From Synechococcus sp. MED650 (GTDB lineage: Bacteria; Cyanobacteriota; Cyanobacteriia; PCC-6307; Cyanobiaceae), in the NCBI GenBank assembly GCA_002691345.1, contig NZHI01000006.1, positions 22,205 through 32,265 on the forward strand: a DNA stretch of 10,061 bases, read 5' to 3'. A model generated the notes under the pieces. The model ran no database searches and was not told the origin of the DNA. It saw nothing but the letters and a program-made list of their open reading frames with translations. The position numbers were made by a program, and so were the translations under genes. This document shows positions 1 to 6,647 of the stretch, one piece after another (the stretch's first letter is position 1; each line of letters begins with the position of its first letter).

Positions 1-127
1 TCGGAAGCCCCACTGCAGGGCGGATTGACGACAGCGTCTGTTGCAGCCTGCGTCTCCTGGCGGATAACCCCACGCAAGGGAACGGGGTTGTTGCCCGTAG
101 GATGCGCCGCGCTGTCGACCGCCATCC

Positions 128-715
128 ATGGCCAATCTCGATCAGGCTCCCAGCCGCAGCATGCCGAATCTTCTGCATGTGCTGCCTGCCTTCGCCGATG
201 AAGCGGAACTCCGCCTGAACACGATCGTGGAGTTGAACTCCAACACGATCAACAAATACGAGCTGATCACCGAAACCGGCCATCTCAAGCTGGATCGCGT
301 TGGTTACTCCTCACTGGCTTATCCCTTCGCCTACGGATGCGTTCCCCGCACCTGGGATGAAGATGGCGATCCTCTTGATATCGAGATCGTCGGTGTGACC
401 GAGCCCCTCATTCCCGGCTCGATTGTCGAAGCTCGCATCATCGGCATCATGACTTTTGATGATGGTGGCGAAGTCGACGACAAGGTGATCGCTGTGCTGG
501 CTGATGACAAGCGCATGGATCACATCAAGAGCTGGGAAGACCTTGGTGATCACTGGAAGAAGGAAACCACCTACTACTGGGAGCACTACAAGGATCTGAA
601 GAAACCCGGCACCTGTTCTGTGAATGGTTTCTTCGGCACCGAGAAAGCTGTTGAGATCATCAAGAGCTGTGAGGCCCGCTACATGGCTGAGATCGATCCC
701 AAATTGGTGGATTGA
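128..715 (+). CDS. ppa: Inorganic pyrophosphatase, family I (soluble)
   Basis: Hydrolyses pyrophosphate to two phosphates in the cytoplasm, pulling forward biosynthetic reactions that release PPi. The 195-residue product carries the family signature DGDPLDI at 79-85. By alignment from memory with the E. coli enzyme, the metal and phosphate ligands are all present: E35, K43, R57, Y69, D79, D81, D84, D112, D117, K119 and the HYKDL motif with Y154 and K155. The length is slightly above the E. coli enzyme (about 175) because of an N-terminal extension of about 15 residues. The ATG start has no clear Shine-Dalgarno sequence; a later ATG (residue 12) is possible but would leave the same core. It is a single-gene unit closed by a strong terminator 23 bp after the stop. 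The next gene converges on it from the other strand. Family assignment is secure. Confidence 0.97.
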   Translation: MANLDQAPSRSMPNLLHVLPAFADEAELRLNTIVELNSNTINKYELITETGHLKLDRVGYSSLAYPFAYGCVPRTWDEDGDPLDIEIVGVTEPLIPGSIVEARIIGIMTFDDGGEVDDKVIAVLADDKRMDHIKSWEDLGDHWKKETTYYWEHYKDLKKPGTCSVNGFFGTEKAVEIIKSCEARYMAEIDPKLVD

Positions 716-738
716 TCCACTGTTTACTTTGCTTGATC

Positions 739-762
739 AGGCGGGGAATTCCCCGCCTTTTT
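739..762 (+). terminator. Rho-independent terminator of ppa
   Basis: A perfect dyad GGCGGGG-AATT-CCCCGCC (7 bp of GC-rich stem, 8 with the flanking A/T pair) is followed directly by five T. It starts 23 bp after the ppa stop. Read on the other strand the stem is not followed by a T-run, so it should act mainly on ppa transcripts. Confidence 0.92.
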
Positions 763-768
763 CATGGA

Positions 769-1698
769 TCATCGTTGATACATGTTCACCACCACCGCCC
801 GTTTGGCATCCGGGTGCTGGGGGTGGCCGCAATGGGCACCACGCTGGGATGACAGCACCATGTCGCCGGCCTTGGCGAGGAGAGGAATGGCCGATTGGCC
901 GTTCAGCTGGCTGAATTCAAACGGGCCCAAGCCATGGTTTTTGTTGAACCGAGCGTTGCGCCACCAAAGCCGCCTGCGGCGATGAGAGCTCGGAACGAAG
1001 CAGTAAGGACCATCCGCGAGGGATTGCACATCACTCAGGTAGACGAAGGATTTGAATTTGAGTGAGCGTCCATCGCAGTGATAACTACGGGTGTCTTGAA
1101 CCCCCTGGTTCAGATATAGATTTCGGCACTTCACCCGCAGACGGTTGAGGCTGCTGGCCAGTAACAGCCGCTGAATCAGCGATTCCTGCAGGCATCCATG
1201 AATCTGTTGCCCGAGCGTTTCAGAGAGGCGCTCAGGGTGGAAGATGTCGATCATTCCGGCATCGCTGCCGCTGCGTCCGTCAGGCCGCTTGACGCGGTAG
1301 TTGATCACGGCGCGATCAGCATCGCGGAACTGGTTGTATCCCTTCAGGACCCGTCGTTCGGGCAGGTTGAGATAGGCCAGAGATTCCAATCGGCTGTGAT
1401 CAGTGGATTCGATCTCCTCGAGGAGCTGGCTCACCTCAGCGTTAATGGCATGGATCTGATCCGGGCCTGCAGCGCCTCGGAGGCGGATGATTCCATATCG
1501 GCGCAGCATCCAAGCGGCTTTCCAGAAGCAACTCTGACTGCTTTGCAGGTCTGAAAACTGAAAACTGATCGCTTCAACGACCCGGTCGAGCTCGGCACCG
1601 TCAAGAAGGAGCGGCCGTGCTGTGCCGACAGAAGGGCCCGTCAAAGCTGATGTGCTGGTGAATGGGAAGGGTACCGCCGCCAGCCGTGTCTCATGCAT
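769..1698 (-). CDS. Phytanoyl-CoA dioxygenase (PhyH)-like Fe(II)/2-oxoglutarate oxygenase
   Basis: Likely a non-haem iron oxygenase that uses 2-oxoglutarate and O2 to hydroxylate an unknown small molecule. The 309-residue product has the PhyH core: the HxD iron-binding pair in RSYHCDGRS (H207, D209), the characteristic GPYCFVPSSH strand-turn at 230-239, GDMVLSSQRGAHCG with the distal histidine H289, and R300 ten residues on as the expected 2-oxoglutarate anchor. No signal peptide or membrane segment is visible, so it should be cytoplasmic. An Arg-rich stretch (about 240-250) follows the core strand. The ATG start has no Shine-Dalgarno sequence. The first 30 residues look unstructured and the next Met is residue 64, so a downstream TTG start is the only realistic alternative. 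It is a lone gene, convergent with ppa and divergent from the transpeptidase. The substrate cannot be told; PhyH homologues act in secondary metabolism and lipid or osmolyte hydroxylation. Confidence 0.85.
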   Translation of the reverse strand: MHETRLAAVPFPFTSTSALTGPSVGTARPLLLDGAELDRVVEAISFQFSDLQSSQSCFWKAAWMLRRYGIIRLRGAAGPDQIHAINAEVSQLLEEIESTDHSRLESLAYLNLPERRVLKGYNQFRDADRAVINYRVKRPDGRSGSDAGMIDIFHPERLSETLGQQIHGCLQESLIQRLLLASSLNRLRVKCRNLYLNQGVQDTRSYHCDGRSLKFKSFVYLSDVQSLADGPYCFVPSSHRRRRLWWRNARFNKNHGLGPFEFSQLNGQSAIPLLAKAGDMVLSSQRGAHCGHPQHPDAKRAVVVNMYQR

Positions 1699-1773
1699 AA
1701 GACGAAAAAGAATCAGAAGAAGCAGGAATTGGCAGTCGGTTCAGCGGTTTTTTCTTGCGGAAATGAATACGTT

Positions 1774-1798
1774 GAGACGAGCAAGTCTTGTGCGTCTC
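1774..1798 (+). promoter_or_regulatory. 25-bp imperfect dyad just upstream of the transpeptidase ATG
   Basis: Arms of 12 bp (GAGACGAGCAAG and CTTGTGCGTCTC) are centred on 1786, and 10 of 12 positions are complementary. The dyad ends at the base before the ATG at 1799. It could be an operator for the divergent PhyH-like/transpeptidase pair or an mRNA hairpin next to the start codon. If translation instead starts at the ATG at 1763, the dyad lies inside the coding region and may mean nothing. No convincing -10/-35 pair was found between 1699 and 1798. Confidence 0.35.
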
Positions 1799-2305
1799 AT
1801 GAAAAGACGACTTCTCTTCGCCTTGTCGCTGGCTCCGCTGTGGGCCTTGTTGGTGCCACTGGCTCCCGTTCGGGCGACGGATGTGGCGATGAGAACGACG
1901 GCGCCATCCCCATCGCGCATCGTTCTCGATCTAAGCAAGCGTCAGATCAAGGTGCTGAAGGGGCATCAGCAGCTTGGCCCCTGGCCTGTGGCCATCGGTG
2001 ACCCCAAAACCCCCACGCCCAAGGGTGAATTTTCAATTCTCGCCAAGAAGGTCAACCCCGTTTACGTCACCACGAAGTCAGGCCAGCGTCGCCAGCTGCA
2101 AGGACCCTCGAGTCCGATTGGGGATCGGTACCTTGCTTTTCATCGAAATGGCCGCGGCGAATTTGGTATCCACGGAACACCCTGGCCCCACTGGGTGCAA
2201 ATCCGTGCGGCGGTCAGCCTCGGTTGTGTACGGATGCTGAATAGCCACATCAGGCAGCTTTTTGATGCCGTGGAGGTGGGGACGCGTCTGGAAATCGAGG
2301 GATGA
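1799..2305 (+). CDS. Secreted L,D-transpeptidase (YkuD domain)
   Basis: Forms peptidoglycan cross-links, or attaches envelope components, outside the cytoplasmic membrane through an acyl-enzyme on cysteine. From the chosen ATG (168 residues) there is a signal peptide: MKRR, a hydrophobic core at about 5-23, and probable cleavage after the Ala of VRA at 24-26. The YkuD domain runs from about 40 (RIVLDLSKRQIKVL) to the end. It contains GDPKTPTPKGEFSI at 67-80, IHGTPW at 124-129 with the conserved His, and SLGCVRM at 140-146 with catalytic C143. No LysM or other binding domain is present, so it is a minimal enzyme. The start is uncertain: an in-frame ATG at 1763 adds 12 residues (MNTLRRASLVRL), and the frame stays open upstream into the PhyH-like gene. 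I chose 1799 because it gives the tidiest signal peptide. The TGA stop directly abuts the hemC stop codon. Confidence 0.92.
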   Translation: MKRRLLFALSLAPLWALLVPLAPVRATDVAMRTTAPSPSRIVLDLSKRQIKVLKGHQQLGPWPVAIGDPKTPTPKGEFSILAKKVNPVYVTTKSGQRRQLQGPSSPIGDRYLAFHRNGRGEFGIHGTPWPHWVQIRAAVSLGCVRMLNSHIRQLFDAVEVGTRLEIEG

Positions 2306-3259
2306 TTATGCTTCCGGGCGCATCGTTTCGAAGATCTCCCTGAGGATTTCTCCGGCTCCCTGGTCTTTCAGTGTGTGAGCGAGAGCGATGCCGATTGCCT
2401 CCGCATCACTGGCTGCTCCAGTCGCCTGATCTCTGATCAAACGTTTGCCGTCCAGGCTGGCGACCATGCCGGTGAGTCTGAGTTGATCGCCTTCAAACTG
2501 GGTATTCACGCCGATGGGAACCTGACAACCACCCTCCAGCTCACGGAGGAATGCCCGCTCAGCGAGACATCGCTGCGATGTGGGCGTGTGCTCCAAAACC
2601 TTGATTAGTTCCATTACTTCAGGCTTGTTCTCAACGCACTCGATCCCGAGCGCACCCTGGCCAACAGCGTGGAGTGAAATGTCGCCAGGAATGAGCTGAT
2701 GAATCCGATCGGCAAATCCCAGACGGCCGAGTCCAGCGGCAGCCAGGATTAAGCAGTCGTAATCACCGTTGTCCAATTTCTCCAGACGGGTGATCACATT
2801 CCCTCGCACGTCTTTGAAGATCAGGTGGGGGTAGTGGTGACGAAGCTGGGCCAGGCGGCGCAGGGAACTGGTGCCAACGACAGAACCCTCGGGAAGCGTG
2901 TCCAGCTTGTATTGCTGGTTCTTGGTGTTCACGACGAGGGCATCTGCTGGGTCCTCCCGTTCGGTGATGCAACCGAGCATCAGTCCTTCGGGAAGATTTG
3001 TGGGGAGGTCTTTGAGCGAATGCACGGCGATGTCCGCACGATCCACCAGCATCTGTGCTTCCAGTTCCTTCGTGAACAAGCCTTTGTCGCCGATCTTGGC
3101 CAGGGCGACGTCCAGGATTTTGTCGCCCTGGGTTGCCATGGCTTCAACGGTGATCTTCAAACCGGGATGGGCGTTCTCCAGTTCTGCTTTCACCCAGTTG
3201 GTTTGCACCATGGCCAGCTGGCTGCGTCGTGAAGCGATGCGCAGTTCGGTGAGGGCCAT
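2306..3259 (-). CDS. hemC: Hydroxymethylbilane synthase (porphobilinogen deaminase)
   Basis: Joins four porphobilinogens into hydroxymethylbilane in the tetrapyrrole pathway, feeding haem, chlorophyll and phycobilin synthesis. The 317-residue cytoplasmic enzyme shows the expected landmarks: RRSQLAMVQ at 11-19, [11 protein letters not shown] at 57-67 with K59, HSLKDLP at 80-86 with catalytic D84, the substrate-binding arginines in GTSSLRR (R134, R135) and KDVRGN (R152), R158, and [11 protein letters not shown] with C245, which carries the dipyrromethane cofactor. The ATG at 3257-3259 is preferred over an in-frame TTG two codons upstream because family proteins begin close to LRIASRRS. There is no Shine-Dalgarno sequence. 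The gene is monocistronic, divergent from the 159-residue protein and convergent, with no spacing, with the transpeptidase. No terminator is visible between the two stop codons. Confidence 0.98.
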   Translation of the reverse strand: MALTELRIASRRSQLAMVQTNWVKAELENAHPGLKITVEAMATQGDKILDVALAKIGDKGLFTKELEAQMLVDRADIAVHSLKDLPTNLPEGLMLGCITEREDPADALVVNTKNQQYKLDTLPEGSVVGTSSLRRLAQLRHHYPHLIFKDVRGNVITRLEKLDNGDYDCLILAAAGLGRLGFADRIHQLIPGDISLHAVGQGALGIECVENKPEVMELIKVLEHTPTSQRCLAERAFLRELEGGCQVPIGVNTQFEGDQLRLTGMVASLDGKRLIRDQATGAASDAEAIGIALAHTLKDQGAGEILREIFETMRPEA

Positions 3260-3343
3260 GGACAAGGCGAATCAGCCGCCAAGCCTACGCTTTGGAGTTG
3301 GAGGAAGGTAGGTTTTCGAAACGAACCAGAGCATGCGCTGGAG

Positions 3344-3380
3344 TTGTGAAGGACCTTTAAGCTTTCTACAGAAAATCTGT
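3344..3380 (+). promoter_or_regulatory. Weak candidate promoter and small dyad before the 159-residue protein gene
   Basis: TTGTGA at 3344-3349 and TACAGA at 3367-3372 are 17 bp apart, a poor sigma-70-type match (the -10 fits at 3 of 6). ACAGA-AAA-TCTGT at 3368-3380 forms a small dyad ending 4 bases before the ATG. If the promoter is real, the transcript would be nearly leaderless. Confidence 0.2.
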
Positions 3381-3384
3381 TGTT

Positions 3385-3864
3385 ATGCCGGGTCCTGTGG
3401 TGAATGGCGTGCGTTCCATCGGGGCCGTTTCTTCAGCTGCATCGAATGCATCGTCTGTTGAAGCTGTGATTCCTTTGGTTTCGGAAGGCTCAATCCGCCT
3501 GCTTCTGCTGGGTAGCGGGGATTTGTTGATTGCGCGACTGCGCAACACAACCGATGGCGATGGTGATCCGGCTTATCAACTCATTCGTCCTCGTTTGGTT
3601 CGTTTTGGGACGCTTGCGAACGATCGGGATCAATCAGCTTCTTGGAGCTTGCATCCTTATCTCCCTGGATTGACGCCACAGCGGAACGTTGTGCTGTTCA
3701 AGACAGCCGTTGCGTCCATTCTTGAGCCAGATCCCTTGCTGTTGCAGGCTTACAGCAATCAGACCAATCAAGAATGCCCGCTCGAGGAAACCCCAGTTGA
3801 ACGGTTAAAACGTGCCTTTCAGGAGTTCACCGAAAGCTTCGAGGCGCAGTCGCTCGATGATTAA
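3385..3864 (+). CDS. Conserved-looking small protein of unknown function (possible Sm-like beta-barrel core)
   Basis: I do not recognise this 159-residue protein by name. It has no signal peptide or membrane segment. Residues 1-25 are Ser/Ala-rich and probably disordered. Residues 27-125 look like a compact beta fold: a hydrophobic strand with a turn (RLLLLGSGDLLIARL, 38-52), then YQLIRPRLVRF (64-74), a SLHPYLPG segment (88-95), and NVVLFKTAVASILEP (101-115) leading into LLLQAYSNQ. The last 25 residues are acidic with a short amphipathic helix (VERLKRAFQEFTESFE). The order 'loop-IAR-strand / PR-strand / PYLP / V-strand-I-EP' reminds me of short conserved hypothetical proteins of cyanophages and their hosts; this is an impression only. 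The ATG has no Shine-Dalgarno sequence, but the frame is bracketed by an upstream gap and a terminator 30 bp after the stop, which supports a real gene. Confidence 0.75.
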   Translation: MPGPVVNGVRSIGAVSSAASNASSVEAVIPLVSEGSIRLLLLGSGDLLIARLRNTTDGDGDPAYQLIRPRLVRFGTLANDRDQSASWSLHPYLPGLTPQRNVVLFKTAVASILEPDPLLLQAYSNQTNQECPLEETPVERLKRAFQEFTESFEAQSLDD

Positions 3865-3891
3865 ACGTCTTGGATTTGAAACTTGATAAAT

Positions 3892-3918
3892 AAAAACCCC
3901 AGTCTCAGACTGGGGTTT
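3892..3918. terminator. Bidirectional Rho-independent terminator
   Basis: An 11-bp perfect stem (AAACCCCAGTC / GACTGGGGTTT) with a TCA loop lies 30 bp after the stop of the 159-residue protein gene. Five A precede the GC core, so on the minus strand the hairpin ends in a run of five T; on the plus strand three T follow the core. It can therefore stop both the upstream plus-strand gene and read-through from the minus-strand PPC-like gene, whose stop is about 270 bp away. Confidence 0.88.
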
Positions 3919-4187
3919 GATCTCTTCCGTGTGAGGAGGGCGTCTCAATTCCCTCATACCCTTTATAGGAGCCAGTGAGGGGTTTGAGCTAGAGGGAGAT
4001 GTACTTATGTATTGATTGTTATTTAAATGGCCTAGTTGCTGTAAGAGGTTTGGCAAAACATTGGTATTATTTGTGGTTCATATTCTCTTTGGGAAATGTA
4101 TTATCAGGCTGCTCGATCACCATTCGCGGCCCCCTGGATTCACACTTTACGGAAAAAATTTGATTCCTTCCATCGATGTTGTTCCCT
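3919..4187. other. AT-rich spacer with no recognised gene
   Basis: With the terminator, this makes up the 323 bp between the 159-residue protein gene and the PPC-like gene. I see no gene I can support, no RNA gene and no transposon ends. A 61-codon plus-strand frame (4016-4201) runs through it into the end of the PPC-like gene and has no upstream signals. A run of six T on the minus strand (4153-4158) lacks a strong stem. Base composition resembles the PPC-like gene rather than the flanking core genes, so the spacer probably belongs to the same acquired or degenerating segment. Confidence 0.5.
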
Positions 4188-4751
4188 TCATCCAAATTTA
4201 AATGTCAACGTGTAATCCACAAAAGCTTCGTTCGGTGTATCAAAGTTACCTTCTTGGAACCAGAAGGTGAATTTGCCACCGCTGATTTGACCTGGAGAAA
4301 GAGCAGGTACAACTGCCTCGCCAAATTGAAATTCTTGCTCTAAGTCATCCAATATTTCATCGCCTGCCGATGCACCTTGTGCTGTTCCTATTAGATGCCC
4401 GCCGATCAGGCCTGTTGGGTCATTTAAATCGGGAATGCTCGCGCCTTTTGATACTGCAAGCCAGCCACCACCACCTTTGTTGTCTCCATAAGAACGGTTG
4501 TCGTATTTATTGAGCTTGATAGATCTAAGCTCCCTTCCTTTAGGGACTCTGAAAGTAAAGAAATCTCGTGTATCCAGGGTGTCGTCATCGCCAAGGTCAT
4601 TGAAAACTCTTGCCTTGATTTTTACTTTGTTGCTTTTTTTCTTGATCTTAATGATTGATGGATGGAAGTTGTTGGAGGACAGGTCGCCTGCTGAAAACTC
4701 GTCAATGATTTGCATCAATCTTTGGTATTTTTTATAGATTAGCTTTTTCAT
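4188..4751 (-). CDS. Small protein resembling a cyanobacterial PPC-like (pre-peptidase C-terminal type) beta domain
   Basis: The 187-residue protein has no assigned function. From about residue 17 it follows a pattern I recall from cyanobacterial PPC-like domains, which are often found in exported or PEP-CTERM proteins: DEFSAGDLSSN (17-27), acidic GDDDTLDTRDFFTFRVPKG (54-72), LRSIKLNKYD (75-84), a GGGGWLAVSKG strand (93-103), a Gly-rich insert GLIGGHLIG (114-122), DEILDDL (131-137), LSPGQISGGKFTFWFQEG (151-168) and a final VDYTLTFKFG (178-187). PPC domains are beta-sandwiches linked to secretion or adhesion. Unlike typical members it lacks an obvious signal peptide: the N-terminus MKKLIYKKYQRL is basic but has no hydrophobic core. 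A lysine-rich run (IKIKKKSNKVKIKAR, 34-48) replaces the usual neutral strand. The gene is AT-rich and Lys/Asn-rich compared with its neighbours, suggesting transfer. It is transcribed alone, behind the rpoD terminator. The domain call is moderate; secretion and function are unknown. Confidence 0.7.
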   Translation of the reverse strand: MKKLIYKKYQRLMQIIDEFSAGDLSSNNFHPSIIKIKKKSNKVKIKARVFNDLGDDDTLDTRDFFTFRVPKGRELRSIKLNKYDNRSYGDNKGGGGWLAVSKGASIPDLNDPTGLIGGHLIGTAQGASAGDEILDDLEQEFQFGEAVVPALSPGQISGGKFTFWFQEGNFDTPNEAFVDYTLTFKFG

Positions 4752-4809
4752 CGAATGGTTTTTGCCTCTCTAAGGCTCTCTTTAGAATTGGCGAAATATT
4801 TATTTGTGT

Positions 4810-4815
4810 ATTCTA
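4810..4815 (-). promoter_or_regulatory. Candidate -10 box for the PPC-like gene
   Basis: On the minus strand this reads TAGAAT, a 5 of 6 match to the sigma-70 -10 consensus, placed to give a leader of about 50 nt. No good -35 lies 17 bp upstream, which is common in cyanobacterial promoters. A 13-bp dyad (CAATTC-C-GAATTG, 4824-4836) occupies the -35 region and could be an operator. Confidence 0.35.
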
Positions 4816-4954
4816 TTGTCTCTCAATTCCGAATTGATTGAGTGGCTTGAGCGATCAGCTTGGTTGATCCAATCAGCTCCGATCAAATCTTTAAGTTCTG
4901 CTTCCTAGCTATTTGGATTAAAAATAAGTGGAGGATATTTTCTGTTCATGCATT

Positions 4955-4977
4955 AAAAAGAGGGGGTGGACCCCCTC
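4955..4977 (-). terminator. Rho-independent terminator of rpoD
   Basis: Read on the minus strand, a 7-bp stem GAGGGGG / CCCCCTC with a four-base loop is followed directly by five T. It lies 30 bp after the rpoD stop. A small CTTCG-TTG-CGAAG hairpin (4988-5000) sits between the stop and the terminator. It separates rpoD from the downstream PPC-like gene. Confidence 0.92.
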
Positions 4978-5006
4978 ATTCCTGAAACTTCGTTGCGAAG
5001 GCTCTT

Positions 5007-6365
<1,359 letters not shown>

Positions 6366-6419
6366 GGTTGAAAGGAAATGGGTTGAAAAGACAGACAAAT
6401 CACTGGACTAGCCGCCGAG

Positions 6420-6453
6420 GTCCAATCTGCAATTCGCAGCAGATTCACCGGAC
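6420..6453 (-). promoter_or_regulatory. Stem-loop in the rpoD leader region
   Basis: On the minus strand, GTCC + AATCTGC pairs with GCAGATT + GGAC around an 8-base loop, with a 4-base bulge (GGTG) on one side: 11 bp in total. It lies 55-88 bases upstream of the rpoD ATG, with no T-run after it, so it is not a terminator. It could be a 5' UTR structure or an operator. The transcription start is unknown, so it may lie outside the mRNA. Confidence 0.4.
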
Positions 6454-6475
6454 AGCAAGGCAGAAATCAAATAGC

Positions 6476-6491
6476 GGTTCGTTCGCGAACC
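6476..6491. promoter_or_regulatory. Perfect dyad in the rpoD-priA divergent region
   Basis: GGTTCG-TTCG-CGAACC is a perfect 6-bp-arm dyad; within it, GTTCGCGAAC (6481-6490) is also a perfect 10-bp palindrome. It lies about 110 bp upstream of rpoD and 150 bp upstream of priA. Such sites commonly bind dimeric regulators, but it does not match a cyanobacterial motif I know (for example the LexA or NtcA consensus). Confidence 0.3.
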
Positions 6492-6550
6492 TTGGTTGAG
6501 GAAGTGCGGAGATGGATAATCCTGTGCCGTCCGGGGTGATCTCAGACCGG

Positions 6551-6582
6551 TTGAAGTGACAAGGTCAATACCCTGACTTCAA
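6551..6582. promoter_or_regulatory. Spaced inverted repeat upstream of priA; possible distal rpoD -35
   Basis: TTGAAGT (6551-6557) and ACTTCAA (6576-6582) are 7-bp inverted arms 18 bp apart. Between them, the minus strand carries TTGACC (6563-6568), a 5 of 6 match to a -35 box facing rpoD, but the -10 at the right spacing (TGAGAT) is poor. Either reading is weak. Confidence 0.2.
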
Positions 6583-6611
6583 ACTGCGTGTCTTCCCTCT
6601 GGATCGTGCGC

Positions 6612-6632
6612 AGGAGGGGCCAAAAATTGGCC
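6612..6632 (+). promoter_or_regulatory. Shine-Dalgarno AGGAGG and overlapping hairpin that bear on the priA start
   Basis: AGGAGG (6612-6617) is a perfect anti-16S match. Nine bases further on is an in-frame TTG (6627), which would give a PriA starting MANIPTLMKSS. The nearest ATG (6648) is 30 bases from it, too far to use it. GGCCAA-AAA-TTGGCC (6618-6632) forms a 6-bp hairpin that would bury the TTG. The site therefore argues for TTG initiation or for a structured, regulated leader. Confidence 0.45.
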
Positions 6633-6647
6633 AACATCCCTACGTTA

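Noticed and set aside
1..127. Open frames on both strands and small hairpins (AACCCC...GGGGTT at 66-89, ACGGG...CCCGT at 82-98) before ppa
   Set aside because: The frames run off the window edge, have no recognisable product, and one would have to start 3 bp from ppa. The hairpins have no T-run and compete with each other. TTGACG at 25-30 and TAGGAT at 98-103 are not properly spaced as a promoter.
1198..1554. 118-codon plus-strand frame inside the PhyH-like gene
   Set aside because: It lies fully antisense to a gene with intact catalytic motifs and has no recognisable domain or start signal.
1551..1568. Tandem CTGAAAA repeat (two and a half copies) in the PhyH-like gene
   Set aside because: It is short and embedded in coding sequence (QFSDLQ region); the unit is 7 bp, so copy change would shift the frame, but there is no sign of phase variation.
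1622..1798. Upstream extension of the transpeptidase frame to an ATG at 1622
   Set aside because: It would overlap the start of the divergent PhyH-like gene by about 77 bases and place a long basic stretch before a clear signal peptide.
3805..4056. 83-codon minus-strand frame over the 3' end of the 159-residue protein gene
   Set aside because: It runs through the bidirectional terminator and shows no domain or ribosome-binding site.
4016..4201. 61-codon plus-strand frame in the AT-rich spacer
   Set aside because: It overlaps the end of the PPC-like gene in antisense, has no Shine-Dalgarno sequence, and its hydrophobicity fits AT-rich non-coding DNA.
4864..4886. TTGATC...GATCAA inverted repeat upstream of the PPC-like gene
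   Set aside because: Six-bp arms with an 11-bp gap in a GATC-rich stretch are expected by chance; the position fits no promoter element.
3865..5006. Possible insertion sequence or genomic-island boundary
   Set aside because: The composition shift is real, but I found no terminal inverted repeats, target-site duplication, tRNA gene, integrase or transposase fragment, so no mobile element is claimed.
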